Assembly: GCF_000334895.1 (NCBI RefSeq)
Contig: NZ_BAFM01000008.1
Coordinates: 93,918 to 157,917, forward strand
Direction: 5' to 3'
DNA: 64,000 nt
Source of the DNA: Halococcus agarilyticus
Lineage (GTDB): Archaea > Halobacteriota > Halobacteria > Halobacteriales > Halococcaceae
Part shown: one piece after another, positions 52,043 through 60,447 of the stretch
Numbering within the stretch: position 1 is the stretch's first letter
Layout: every line of letters begins with the position of its first letter
Translations under genes and position numbers: made by a program
Notes under the pieces: model-generated
The model's database searches: none
What the model saw: the letters and a program-made list of their open reading frames with translations, nothing else
Told to the model about the DNA's origin: nothing

Positions 52043-52714
52043 ATGAGTCTCGAAAGTTCCCTCCAGAGCGTCTTGACGAACCCGACGTACCTCTCCGTTT
52101 GGGTGGCGATCGTCGCCGCGTCGCTCGCCGTGTTGGTGTGGGACGTCAGGAGCAACAACGACGAGATGGCCCCGCTGATGAAGTTCGTGTGGGGTCTCAC
52201 GGTGCTTTACTCCGGACCACTGGGTCTCGGGATGTACTGGTACTCGGGCCGGGCGCAGATCAGCCACGACTCGCTCTGGCGGAAGGGAAGTCGGTCGGTC
52301 GCACACTGCTACTCGGGGTGTGGCGCTGGCGAGGTCATTGGCGTCACGCTCGCGGCGGGCCTCCTCGCGCTCGGGACGTCGCTCGTGATCGTCGTCACCT
52401 TCACGTTCGCCTACGCGATGGGGTACGCTCTCACCGTCGGTCCGCTGATGCAGGAGGGTGTCGGATTCGGTGAGGCCGCGAAGGACGCTCTGCTGACCGA
52501 GACGCCGTCGATCACGCTGATGGAGATCGCCGCCATCGGGACCGACGTCTGGCTTGCCGGCGAGGCCCATATCGGCGAGGTGTTGTTCTGGTCGGGGCTG
52601 GTCTTCTCGCTCACGATCGGCCTGCTCGTCGCCTACCCGATCAACGTCTATCTCGTCCACCGCGGCGTCAAGGGTGGGATGCAGGACCCGACAGAACGGC
52701 GACAGGCGGCATAA
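52043..52714 (+). CDS. DUF4396 family membrane protein
   Basis: 223 residues and about six membrane segments (YLSVWVAIVAASLAVLVWDV, LTVLYSGPLGLGMYWYSG, VIGVTLAAGLLALGTSLVIV and others). The conserved segment SVAHCYSGCGAGEVIG carries two cysteines and a histidine, typical of DUF4396, possibly a metal site. Function unknown. The start is chosen at MSLESSLQSVL (52043), since the open frame before it has no signal or homology. It lies 117 bases after gltB on the same strand. Confidence 0.75.
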   Translation: MSLESSLQSVLTNPTYLSVWVAIVAASLAVLVWDVRSNNDEMAPLMKFVWGLTVLYSGPLGLGMYWYSGRAQISHDSLWRKGSRSVAHCYSGCGAGEVIGVTLAAGLLALGTSLVIVVTFTFAYAMGYALTVGPLMQEGVGFGEAAKDALLTETPSITLMEIAAIGTDVWLAGEAHIGEVLFWSGLVFSLTIGLLVAYPINVYLVHRGVKGGMQDPTERRQAA

Positions 52715-52828
52715 ACTGGACGACAACGGACGGGTCGATCGTGGAACTGGGATACGCCGACTGCTGTCGCGGTCGGCGCGCGGGAGCACCGGCAGCGCGA
52801 GCGAAGCGAGCGTCGCCAGGTGCGACTC

Positions 52829-52878
52829 GCGCGAGGGATGAGCGAACGGAGTGAGCGAATCGGTTGGGGAGGGTGTGG
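52829..52878 (+). repeat. Dispersed GAGGGATGA repeat, copy 4
   Basis: It reads gcgagggatgagcgaacgga, then gtgagcgaatcggttgggga and gggtgtg. It lies between convergent genes and is preceded by a gcgagcgaagcgagcg stretch. Confidence 0.7.
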
Positions 52879-52981
52879 ACTGCGGTTTTCAGTTGCACCG
52901 TGATTCATGATCGGACGAATTCGTGTAATCGATCTCACCCAGGTCGGTCAGTCACTCGATCGTCACAAAGCAGCGTATTTC

Positions 52982-53509
52982 TCACGACGAGCGTTCGCTG
53001 GAGCGCTCGTCCAAGACGGCCTCGCGCTCGCGGGCGGCGGTGGCGTCGTCGACTGACTCGTTCGCCACCAGCCGATCGAGCTTGCGTTCGAACGTCGTCT
53101 CGTCGATCTCGCCCGTGACGTACCGGCGTTTCAGGTCGTCGAGGGCGTCCTCGGTCGATGGCTCTGGCGGGACCACGGTCTCAGAGAGGCCAAGTCCGTC
53201 GATTGCCGGGTACTCGCGCTCGACGCGCTCGGCCGCCGACTGGAGCCGCTCGCTCCGCGGGATCGACAGTCGTCGCAGCAACGACCAGCTGAACCCGAGC
53301 CCCGAGATGACAGTAGCCACCACCAGCACGGCCACGATGGGGAGATAAGGGAACGCGAGTCCGGACAGAACGCCGACGGCTCCCGCTCCGCTGCCGAGCG
53401 CGGTGGTGACCACGAGCCCGACGTACCCGAGCACGACGGTCAGGAGAACACCGGAGACGAGCAACACACCCAGCCAGACGGCGAGCGCGTTGTCCCGGAG
53501 CCAGCCCAT
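52982..53509 (-). CDS. SHOCT-domain-like membrane protein
   Basis: 175 residues. Two hydrophobic segments (VWLGVLLVSGVLLTVVLGYVG and FPYLPIVAVLVVATVISGLG) are followed by a soluble C-terminal part with a short SHOCT-like helix pair (ALDDLKRRYVTGEIDETTFE) and an acidic, serine-rich tail. Haloarchaea have many such proteins; the SHOCT part is thought to mediate oligomerisation. Function unknown. Convergent with DUF4396, separated by repeat copy 4. Confidence 0.75.
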   Translation of the reverse strand: MGWLRDNALAVWLGVLLVSGVLLTVVLGYVGLVVTTALGSGAGAVGVLSGLAFPYLPIVAVLVVATVISGLGFSWSLLRRLSIPRSERLQSAAERVEREYPAIDGLGLSETVVPPEPSTEDALDDLKRRYVTGEIDETTFERKLDRLVANESVDDATAAREREAVLDERSSERSS

Positions 53510-53574
53510 ATCGTGATCGGCGTCGGCCAGCTATCTATATCTCACGCTCGTCGCCGTTCCCAAGGTTTCCGGCG

Positions 53575-53739
53575 TTAGCGGTGCTTCGGTCGGACGACGC
53601 GCCGGAGACCGCCACGCCGGCGGAACAGCCGCGTCAGGAACCGCTCGATCCGGGTCGGTTCGGCGGTCGCCTGGGGCATCGCCGGAAGATATGGTCTGAA
53701 CTCGTTTCGGTCGTTCTTCTGCGTGGATCGCTTGTCCAT
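53575..53739 (-). CDS. Small basic protein (54 residues), unrecognised
   Basis: It reads MDKRSTQKNDRNEFRPYLPA..., continues through TRIERFLTRLFRRRGGLRRV and ends VVRPKHR. It is strongly basic, with many arginines in the C-terminal half, the opposite of typical acidic haloarchaeal proteins, so it may contact nucleic acid or a membrane surface. A TATA-like gttaaatcc (minus strand, 53760-53769) is centred 26 bases before the ATG, the leaderless spacing. It lies 66 bases upstream of the SHOCT gene on the same strand. No family recognised. Confidence 0.5.
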   Translation of the reverse strand: MDKRSTQKNDRNEFRPYLPAMPQATAEPTRIERFLTRLFRRRGGLRRVVRPKHR

Positions 53740-53759
53740 ACGCGTGATTGGCTCCGGGG

Positions 53760-53770
53760 GGATTTAACTT
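53760..53770 (-). promoter_or_regulatory. TATA-like box for the 54-residue basic ORF
   Basis: On the minus strand aagttaaatcc is centred about 26 bases before the ATG at 53739, which supports the small ORF as a real gene. Confidence 0.5.
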
Positions 53771-53922
53771 CTGTTAGATAAAGTTGGTCATTGCCGAAAT
53801 AGTGGTTGTCATAGTGAGTTTCGCACACGGTGAACAGTAGGTCGAGGGCGGCCGCCGGCCACTGGAAACGCGAGCACGACGAGCCGTTCACACCGAGTGA
53901 AACCAGTCGTCGCGACCGACAA

Positions 53923-53933
53923 CTGTTATCTCG
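53923..53933 (+). promoter_or_regulatory. TATA box for the epimerase gene
   Basis: The sequence ctgttatctcg is centred 27 bases before the ATG at 53955. Confidence 0.5.
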
Positions 53934-53954
53934 CGGCCGCCCGCAGGGTGGTCG

Positions 53955-54944
53955 ATGCCTCACGCCATGATCATCGGCGGCACGCGCTTCATCGGCCGCC
54001 ACACGGTCCGGGAGCTACTCGACAACGAGTACGACGTCACGGTGTTCAACCGCGGGAACCACGAGAACCCGTTCGCTGATGAGGAGGCCGTCGCGCACGT
54101 CGCGGGCGACCGGACGAACGAGAACGCAGTCGAACGCGCCGCCCGCGAGGTCGATCCAGACATCGTGATCGACTGCGTGGCTTACCATCCCAGCGAGGTG
54201 CGCCACGCGACCAGGGTGTTCGCCGACTGTGAAGCCTACGTCGTGATTTCGAGCGGGTCGGCCTACGGCGACGAGGAGATCCCGAAACGCGAGGACACGA
54301 CCGCGCTTCACGACTGCACCGACGAGCAGGCGACCGACGACTCGATGGACAGCTACGGCCCCCGGAAGGCCGAGATCGATCGCGCGGTCGCCGCGGCCGC
54401 CGACGAGGGCGTGAACGCGATGAGCGTCCGGCCGCCCGTGGTCTACGGCCCACACGACTACACCGAACGGTTCGACTACTGGATCGATCGAGTCCTCAAT
54501 CACGACCGCGTGATCGTCCCCGGCGATGGCGACTGCCTCTGGCATCTCGTCTTCGCACCCGACGTGGCAAGTGGATTAGTAACCGTGGCCGAGGAGGGCA
54601 AACCAGGCGAGACGTACAACGTCGGCGATCGCCGGCTGCCCGTCCTCTCCGAGTGGGTCGAGCTGATCGCCGACGCCCTCGACACCGATATCGAGATCGT
54701 GGCGGCGAACGAGCGCGAACTCGCCGCGGCGGAGCTCGCGCCCGACGATTTCCCGATCTACCGTTCGTATCCCCACGTGCTCTCGACTGCGAAGATCGCG
54801 GAGCTTGGCTGGGAAGCGACGCCGATCGAGACGGCGCTCGAACGCACAGTCGAAGCTCACCAAGCGAGCGATCGCACCGGCCGTGAGAACGGCCCCGACC
54901 GAGAAGCCGAGGAGCGCGTGCTCTCGGTGTTGGATACGCTCTGA
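53955..54944 (+). CDS. NAD-dependent epimerase/dehydratase (extended SDR)
   Basis: 329 residues. N-terminal glycine motif IIGGTRFIGRHTVREL binds the dinucleotide; the catalytic region has ISSGSAYGD (serine) and DSYGPRKAEID (Tyr-x3-Lys variant, here Y-G-P-R-K). The later part YDVGD-like TYNVGDRRLPVLSEWVELIA is typical of nucleotide-sugar epimerases/reductases of the GalE-like group. It probably acts on a nucleotide-activated sugar or similar ketone. It is followed 83 bases later by a second SDR on the same strand. Confidence 0.8.
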   Translation: MPHAMIIGGTRFIGRHTVRELLDNEYDVTVFNRGNHENPFADEEAVAHVAGDRTNENAVERAAREVDPDIVIDCVAYHPSEVRHATRVFADCEAYVVISSGSAYGDEEIPKREDTTALHDCTDEQATDDSMDSYGPRKAEIDRAVAAAADEGVNAMSVRPPVVYGPHDYTERFDYWIDRVLNHDRVIVPGDGDCLWHLVFAPDVASGLVTVAEEGKPGETYNVGDRRLPVLSEWVELIADALDTDIEIVAANERELAAAELAPDDFPIYRSYPHVLSTAKIAELGWEATPIETALERTVEAHQASDRTGRENGPDREAEERVLSVLDTL

Positions 54945-55027
54945 ACAGGCGGACCGCGTCGTCGTGTCCCCGTCCGGTTACCCTGCCCGAAGGACAGCTT
55001 CTTTCGACCGACAGTCGTAGCCGTGGC

Positions 55028-55786
55028 GTGAACCACACCACGGCCGGCGAACTCGACGGGAAGGCGGCGCTCGTCACCGGTGCGTCGTCAGGGATCGGCG
55101 CGGCGACCGCGGAGGCGCTCGCGGCCGAAGGGGCCAGTGTGAGTCTCGCCGCACGCCGCACCGACCGGCTCGACGAACTCGCCGAGCGGATCGAAGCGTC
55201 GGGCGGGAACGCGCTGGCGATCACTGCGGACGTCACCGAGGAGGCGGACATCGAGGCGATGATCGAGACGACGACCGACGCGTTCGGCGGGCTCGACGTG
55301 CTCGTCAACAACGCTGGCGTCATGCTGCTCGCCCCGGTCGAGCGGGCCGACGCCGACGACTGGCGACGGATGGTGTCGGTCAATCTGACGGGGCTCATGA
55401 ACACCACCCGCGCCGCGCTGCCGGCGCTTCGGGAGGACGAGGCCGGCCACGTCGTCAACATCTCCTCGGACGCGCGGCGCGGTCCGGGTGCCGGATTCGG
55501 TGCGTACGCCGCCACGAAAGCCGGTGTGAGCACGTTCGCGGAATCGCTCCGCGAGGAGGTCGCCGACGACGGGGTTCGCGTGACGACCGTCGAACCGGGG
55601 GCGACCGACACCGAACTCCCGGCACACATCACCGACGCGGCGGCGAAAGACGAGGTCGAAGCGGCGATCGAGTCGATGCGGACGCTCGAAAGCACCGACG
55701 TCGCGGCGGCGGTCCGGTACGCGGTCACGCAGCCGCCACGCGTCAACGTCGACGAACTCCTCGTCCGCCCGACGGACGCCGGATGA
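55028..55786 (+). CDS. Short-chain dehydrogenase/reductase (classical SDR)
   Basis: 252 residues with a GTG start. Motifs: TGASSGIGAATAEAL (cofactor), NNAGVMLLAP, and the catalytic set Ser in VVNISSDARRG with Tyr-x3-Lys in AYAATKAG. The residue pattern after the second strand (AARRTDRLDELAE) suggests NADP use. It resembles sepiapterin/serine-3-dehydrogenase-like SDRs (YdfG type) by its general layout, but the substrate is not visible. It lies between an epimerase and a TIM-barrel gene. Confidence 0.85.
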   Translation: MNHTTAGELDGKAALVTGASSGIGAATAEALAAEGASVSLAARRTDRLDELAERIEASGGNALAITADVTEEADIEAMIETTTDAFGGLDVLVNNAGVMLLAPVERADADDWRRMVSVNLTGLMNTTRAALPALREDEAGHVVNISSDARRGPGAGFGAYAATKAGVSTFAESLREEVADDGVRVTTVEPGATDTELPAHITDAAAKDEVEAAIESMRTLESTDVAAAVRYAVTQPPRVNVDELLVRPTDAG

Positions 55787-55882
55787 GCGGCGTGGACGGA
55801 CGTCGATCGGCCCGCCGTAGTTAAACGTTACTTGCGGTTGCAAGTCCTACGAATAGGCCAACGGAGCCTGAACGTACGAGTA

Positions 55883-56578
55883 ATGCTCATCGCCGGCAAA
55901 TGTCCCCCGGAACCGGACGCGCTCGCCGCCGCAGCCGACCGGGGGTTCGAGGGGGTGGAACTGTATCTGGAGAAGGACCACCTCGAATCGGTCGCCGAGT
56001 GCGTCGCGCACGTTGAGGCGTCGGATGTCGCGGCCGTCTCGGTTCACACGCCCCACGTCTCGCTGGCGGAGAAGGAGTACCTCCACCGAACGGATCAGCT
56101 CGCGGTGGCGCTCGACGCATTCGTCGTCTTTCACTCGGGACACCTCAACCACGTCGACACCCCAGAACTAGAGGAGCTTGACCTGACCGCGGCGTACGGC
56201 TACGAGAACAAGACCGGGGTGAGTGTTCGCCACCTCCGACATATGGTGCTGAAACCTGGTCACGGCCTCACACTCGACGTCGCCCACCTGTTCATGGCTG
56301 AAGCGGACTACCTGACGGCGATCGAGTACCTGCTGACCGAGTACGGCGATCGGATCGGCCTCCTGCATCTCTGTGACTCGACGCCGGTCCAGGACGGCCT
56401 AGCGTTCGGCGCTGGCGACATCGACATCGGGGCGGTCTGTCGCCTCGTCGACCGACACTTCGATGGCACGGTGGTCCTCGAAGTCATGCCCGACGACCAG
56501 CGAGCCGCGCTCGAAACCGTCACCGAACACCAGGCCGAGTTCGACCTGTCGCCGGCCCGATCGGTCGCCGGCAACTGA
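55883..56578 (+). CDS. Xylose-isomerase-like TIM barrel protein
   Basis: 231 residues, starting MLIAGKCPPEPDALAAAADR, which opens an AP-endonuclease-2/sugar-isomerase barrel: GFEGVELYLE, VSVHTPHVSLAE, LTLDVAHLFMAEADY, IGLLHLCDS and VVLEVMPDDQ. Strand-end His, Asp and Glu residues (SVHTPH, TLDVAH, LLHLCD, LEVM) could form the metal site. It may be an epimerase or isomerase of small sugars; a DNA repair nuclease is unlikely given the lack of endonuclease IV motifs. The upstream sequence has a TATA-like gttaaacg at 55819-55826, implying a leader of about 35 bases or more. Confidence 0.7.
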   Translation: MLIAGKCPPEPDALAAAADRGFEGVELYLEKDHLESVAECVAHVEASDVAAVSVHTPHVSLAEKEYLHRTDQLAVALDAFVVFHSGHLNHVDTPELEELDLTAAYGYENKTGVSVRHLRHMVLKPGHGLTLDVAHLFMAEADYLTAIEYLLTEYGDRIGLLHLCDSTPVQDGLAFGAGDIDIGAVCRLVDRHFDGTVVLEVMPDDQRAALETVTEHQAEFDLSPARSVAGN

Positions 56579-56649
56579 GCGAAACGGGGGCCGGAAGTGA
56601 ACCGACGGAGTGCGGTCGAGAGCCGACCCGACGGAAGCGCCGCGCTCGC

Positions 56650-58038
56650 CTACGCGTAGCCGAGATCCTCCAAGTGACGCCGCGTCGCGTCCGAGACCGC
56701 CGTTCGATCCCGGGTGTCGCGCCGGTCGATCCGGTCGCGGTGCGCTTCGAGCAGTTCGTCGAGCGCCGCGTCGGTCTCGCCGATGACCTGGAGTCCGTCG
56801 GTCGTCTCGTAGCCGTAGGCCCCCTCGGCCGCGACCCCGAACAGCTCCTCGTCGAACCGCGTCGGATCGTAGCCGAGCCGTTCGACCTTTGCCCGGTTTC
56901 GCGGGTTCGGCCCCAGATACTCCGCGGCGCACGTCCGGTCGGTCGGCGCGGCCGTGATGGCCTCGGCGGACTCGCCGGGCACGTCGAGCAGCGCGTTCCC
57001 CGCCGAGTCACCGTCGACGCCGGCGAGATCGAGCATCGTCCGGTGGACATCGAGGAGGCTCACCGTCTCCGCGCGCGTCGCGTCCTCGATGCGGTCGCCG
57101 GAGATCACGCAGGGGACGTGCGTGAGTTCGGGATAGACACCGTATGAATGCTGCCAGACGCCGTGTTCGCCGAACAGTTCGCCGTGATCCGAGAGCGTGA
57201 TGACGACGTCGAACTCCTCGCGGAGCCTGGCGTGGATCTCGTGGTAGACGTCGGAGAGATAGTGGACACTATCGTCGTAGGCCTGCTTGAGCACCTCGGG
57301 GTCGGCATCGGGGCCGTCGCCAGCGGTCGCCACGAGGCCGTTGTACTCGGTCACGTCGCCGATCGGCTCGTCGGTGTCGACTGTTCGGTACGCCTCGGGC
57401 GGCGTGTGCGGCATGTGTGCGTCCATCAGGTTCACGAACAAGAACTCGCGGTCGCCGAAGTCGGTTTCCCGGGCGTAGTCGAGCGCTTGTTGGGACCCCT
57501 GCTCGTCGAACGGATCGCTGCCGAAGCGAGCGCCGCCGAACCGATCGCCACCGAGGTCACGCAACGCGACTCGCGCACCGTGTTTCAGCGACGGCCACGT
57601 GTCGTACTCGCCGGCGATGCAGTCCCGCACTGCCCCGGGGTAGGTTTCGGGGCCGTCGTCGTCCCCCTCGGCGAAACTCTCCCAGTCGAACACGTCGCCG
57701 GAGAGCGCTCGAAACGTCCAGGTGCCGGTGTACTCGGCGAATCCCCTGTCGAAATCGAACGGTTTGGCGAGGATGATGTTGCTGGCGAACGCGCGGGTGG
57801 TGTAGCCAGCCTCGGCGAGTCGCTCGGCGATCACGGGCTCGGGACAGTCGAGCGCCTGGTTGTCGACGTGGACCCCGAGTTCGCTCGGGTACTTCCCGGC
57901 GAACAGCGACGCGTGGACCGGCACGGTCCAGTGACTCGGTGCCCACGCATTCGTGAAGCGAATCCCCGACAACCAGTCGAAATGCTCCTCGAACGCATCG
58001 TATCGCAGTGTGTCGAGGACGACGAGCGCGACGTTCAT
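56650..58038 (-). CDS. Sulfatase-fold (alkaline phosphatase superfamily) hydrolase without a formylglycine site
   Basis: 462 residues. The N-terminal metal aspartates are in ALVVLDTLRYDAF (Asp9); the second metal pair is in VVITLSDHGELFGEHG. Where a sulfatase has C/S-x-P-x-R for formylglycine, this protein reads T38-V-P-V-H42 in SHWTVPVHASLFAGKYPSE, so a threonine is the likely nucleophile and it is probably a phosphatase, phosphoglycerol transferase-like enzyme or glycan-modifying enzyme rather than a true sulfatase. The ATG at 58038 is supported by a TATA box at 58058-58070. Divergent from egsA. Confidence 0.8.
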   Translation of the reverse strand: MNVALVVLDTLRYDAFEEHFDWLSGIRFTNAWAPSHWTVPVHASLFAGKYPSELGVHVDNQALDCPEPVIAERLAEAGYTTRAFASNIILAKPFDFDRGFAEYTGTWTFRALSGDVFDWESFAEGDDDGPETYPGAVRDCIAGEYDTWPSLKHGARVALRDLGGDRFGGARFGSDPFDEQGSQQALDYARETDFGDREFLFVNLMDAHMPHTPPEAYRTVDTDEPIGDVTEYNGLVATAGDGPDADPEVLKQAYDDSVHYLSDVYHEIHARLREEFDVVITLSDHGELFGEHGVWQHSYGVYPELTHVPCVISGDRIEDATRAETVSLLDVHRTMLDLAGVDGDSAGNALLDVPGESAEAITAAPTDRTCAAEYLGPNPRNRAKVERLGYDPTRFDEELFGVAAEGAYGYETTDGLQVIGETDAALDELLEAHRDRIDRRDTRDRTAVSDATRRHLEDLGYA

Positions 58039-58057
58039 CGATGACGATACTCGATGG

Positions 58058-58070
58058 CATACTAAACTGT
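58058..58070 (-). promoter_or_regulatory. TATA box for the sulfatase-fold gene
   Basis: On the minus strand cagtttagtatgc is centred 26 bases before the ATG at 58038. Confidence 0.55.
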
Positions 58071-58176
58071 TTGTGCACGCTGGTGCAACGTCAGCGAGTC
58101 CGCCGTTCCAGTCGTGTTTCCGTGCGGAAGCGCTGCGGAGGGCAAACGGTTTGGTTCGTGCCGAATAGGGAACGTC

Positions 58177-59235
58177 ATGTTCGACAAATCGACGTGGATC
58201 CGTCTCCCACGGAACGTCGTGGTTGGTCACGGTGTCCTCTCTCAAACTACCGACGCCGTCGACGAACTCCACCTCGCTGGACGGCCTCTCGTCGTCACTA
58301 GCCCGACCGCCCGCGAGGTAGCCGGCGAGTGCGTCGTCGAAGGGTTCGCCGCCACGGGAACGGAGCCGGTGACGGTCGTGGTCGAGAAGGCGAGCTTCGC
58401 GGCGGTCGAGCGGGTGATCGAGACCGCCGAGGCGGAGGAGGCCGGCTTCCTCGTCGGGGTGGGTGGCGGCAAGCCGATCGACATCGCGAAGATGGCGAGC
58501 GACTCCCTCAGCATGGGGTTCGTCTCGGTGCCGACCGCCGCGAGCCACGACGGGATCGTCTCCGGCCGCGGCTCGGTCCCGGAAGGCGACACCCGGCATT
58601 CGGTCGCCGCCGAGCCGCCGCTTGCCGTCATTGCGGACACCGAGATCATCGCCGACGCGCCGTGGGAGCTGACGACGGCGGGGTGTGCCGACATCATCTC
58701 GAACTACACCGCGGTTCGGGACTGGCGGCTCGCCAACCGGCTCCAGAACGTCGAATACTCGGAGTACGCCGGCGCGCTCAGTCGAATGACCGCCGAAATG
58801 CTCGTTGACAACGCCGACTCGATCAAGCAGGGGTTGGAGGAGTCGGCGTGGGTCGTCGTGAAGGCGCTGGTCTCCTCGGGAGTCGCGATGAGTATCGCGG
58901 ACTCCTCACGCCCGGCGAGCGGCGCGGAACACCTCTTCAGTCACCAGCTCGATCGGATCGCTCCCGGTGCGGCGCTCCACGGCCACCAGGTGGGCGTGGG
59001 ATCGATCCTGACCGAGTACCTCCACACCGGCGACGAGGGCCAGTGGCGCAACGTCCGCGACGCGCTCGCCAGGATCGGCGCACCCACCACCGCCGAGGAG
59101 CTCGGCATCGACGAGGCCGACGTGATCGAGGCGCTCACGACCGCCCACGGGATCCGGGATCGCTACACCATCCTCGGCAACGGGATGAACGAGGCCGCCG
59201 CGCGCGAGGTCGCACGGGTGACCGGCGTCGTCTGA
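58177..59235 (+). CDS. egsA: Glycerol-1-phosphate dehydrogenase [NAD(P)+]
   Basis: 352 residues, matching archaeal EgsA. Nucleotide-binding motif LVGVGGGKPIDIAKMAS (near residue 95), substrate/zinc region PTAASHDGIVSGRGSV, and the zinc ligands Asp in CADIISNYTAV and His in SGAEHLFSHQLD and ALHGHQVGVGS. It reduces dihydroxyacetone phosphate to sn-glycerol-1-phosphate, the backbone of archaeal ether lipids. The start at 58177 (MFDKSTWIRLPRN) is the family start. It is convergent with the AIR-synthase-like gene. Confidence 0.96.
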   Translation: MFDKSTWIRLPRNVVVGHGVLSQTTDAVDELHLAGRPLVVTSPTAREVAGECVVEGFAATGTEPVTVVVEKASFAAVERVIETAEAEEAGFLVGVGGGKPIDIAKMASDSLSMGFVSVPTAASHDGIVSGRGSVPEGDTRHSVAAEPPLAVIADTEIIADAPWELTTAGCADIISNYTAVRDWRLANRLQNVEYSEYAGALSRMTAEMLVDNADSIKQGLEESAWVVVKALVSSGVAMSIADSSRPASGAEHLFSHQLDRIAPGAALHGHQVGVGSILTEYLHTGDEGQWRNVRDALARIGAPTTAEELGIDEADVIEALTTAHGIRDRYTILGNGMNEAAAREVARVTGVV

Positions 59236-59268
59236 ACCCACCGAAAACGAGGTCGACCGACGCGACGG

Positions 59269-60288
59269 CTACGACTCGTTCTCCCCGGCGGCGTAGTCGG
59301 CGTACACACCCCACGAGGAGTCGACGGCCGGACGCTCGATCCGCTCGCCGTCGACGTACGCGCCAGTCCCCTCGGCAACGGTGCCGACGACGGCCGCCGT
59401 CGTCTCTCTGTCGTCGAGCGCCGCGAGAACGCTCTCGACGCCGTCGGGTTCGACTGCGATCAGGAGCGTGCCGGAGCTGGTCGCGGTCCACGGGTCGATG
59501 TCGAGGTACTCACAGACCGGCTCGACGCCGGGGCGCATTGGGACCGCCTCGCGGTCGACATCGAGGCGAACGCCCGCGCTCCCGGCAACCTCACGGAGCG
59601 CGTTGGCGAGCCCGCCCTCGGTGACGTCGTGCATCGCCGTGACCGGCCCGGCGGCCGCAGCGGCGAGCGCGTCGCGGACGGTGTCGGTATCGTCGAGCCG
59701 CGCTCTCGCAGTATCGAGTGTGGCTTCGGGGAGATCCATCCGGTCGCCGAACAGCGTCGTCAGGAGGCCGACCGCCTCGACGCCCGGCCCGGTCGTGAGC
59801 ACGAGCCGGTCGCCCGGCCGCGCGCCATCCGGCCTGATTATCTCCTCGCGATCCCCGACCGCGAGCGCGGTCGCGCCGCCGACCCAGGGGAACGCACAGC
59901 CCTCGTACCGTGCCGTGTGACCCGCCACGACGCTCGCCCCGAGATCGGCGGCCTCGCGATCGATGGCCTCCCAGAGTGTCGCGAACGCCTCGTCGGTCAT
60001 CTCTGGGGGGAGGCTGAAATTGATCGAGAGATGGGTGGGGGGGAGGCCGCTCACCGCCACGTCGGCGAGCACCACGTCGAGCGCGAACCGGCCGGCCCGC
60101 TCGAATCCCAGCTGGGGGAGCACGGAGACCGGATCGGTCGCGATCACGACCCCACGACCGCCGATCTCGACCACCCCGAAATCCACGCCGTGCTGCGGCC
60201 CGAGTGCGACGTCCGCCCGGTCAGCGCCGAGGCGCGGATAGATGTGCTCGTCGAAAAAGTCGGCGTCCACCTTCCCGTAGTCGGCCAT
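59269..60288 (-). CDS. AIR synthase-related protein (PurM/HypE superfamily)
   Basis: 339 residues. N-terminal metal/ATP region GVDFGVVEIGG and ATDPVSVLPQLGF, the conserved ADVAVSGLPPTHLSINFSLP segment, GASVVAGHTARYEG, and C-terminal HDVTEGGLANALREVA. These mark the PurM-like ATP-binding fold shared by PurM, HypE, ThiL and SelD. It lacks a clear HypE cyanation tail and has no hyp genes nearby, so it is a haloarchaeal stand-alone member of unknown substrate. It shares a 159-base divergent region with the helicase gene. Confidence 0.8.
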   Translation of the reverse strand: MADYGKVDADFFDEHIYPRLGADRADVALGPQHGVDFGVVEIGGRGVVIATDPVSVLPQLGFERAGRFALDVVLADVAVSGLPPTHLSINFSLPPEMTDEAFATLWEAIDREAADLGASVVAGHTARYEGCAFPWVGGATALAVGDREEIIRPDGARPGDRLVLTTGPGVEAVGLLTTLFGDRMDLPEATLDTARARLDDTDTVRDALAAAAAGPVTAMHDVTEGGLANALREVAGSAGVRLDVDREAVPMRPGVEPVCEYLDIDPWTATSSGTLLIAVEPDGVESVLAALDDRETTAAVVGTVAEGTGAYVDGERIERPAVDSSWGVYADYAAGENES

Positions 60289-60410
60289 GCCCGAACCGGG
60301 GCGAGCACCGACAAAACCGTGTTCATCGGTGGGACCGAGTCGCGATTCGGGATGGAAGACCGACGAAACGCCTCCCGTTGGCTGCCGATCGTCGTTTCGC
60401 GGACCGACAG

Positions 60411-60420
60411 TCTATAACGG
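60411..60420 (+). promoter_or_regulatory. TATA box for the helicase gene
   Basis: The sequence tctataacgg is centred about 32 bases before the ATG at 60448. The earlier ATG at 60421 lies immediately after the box and is unlikely to be the start. Confidence 0.5.
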
Positions 60421-60447
60421 ATGCCGACGGAATCCCGAGTACGACCG

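Noticed and set aside
23880..52880. Repeat family as remnants of a known insertion sequence
   Set aside because: No terminal inverted repeats, target duplications or transposase fragments were seen next to the copies, so only a dispersed repeat is claimed.
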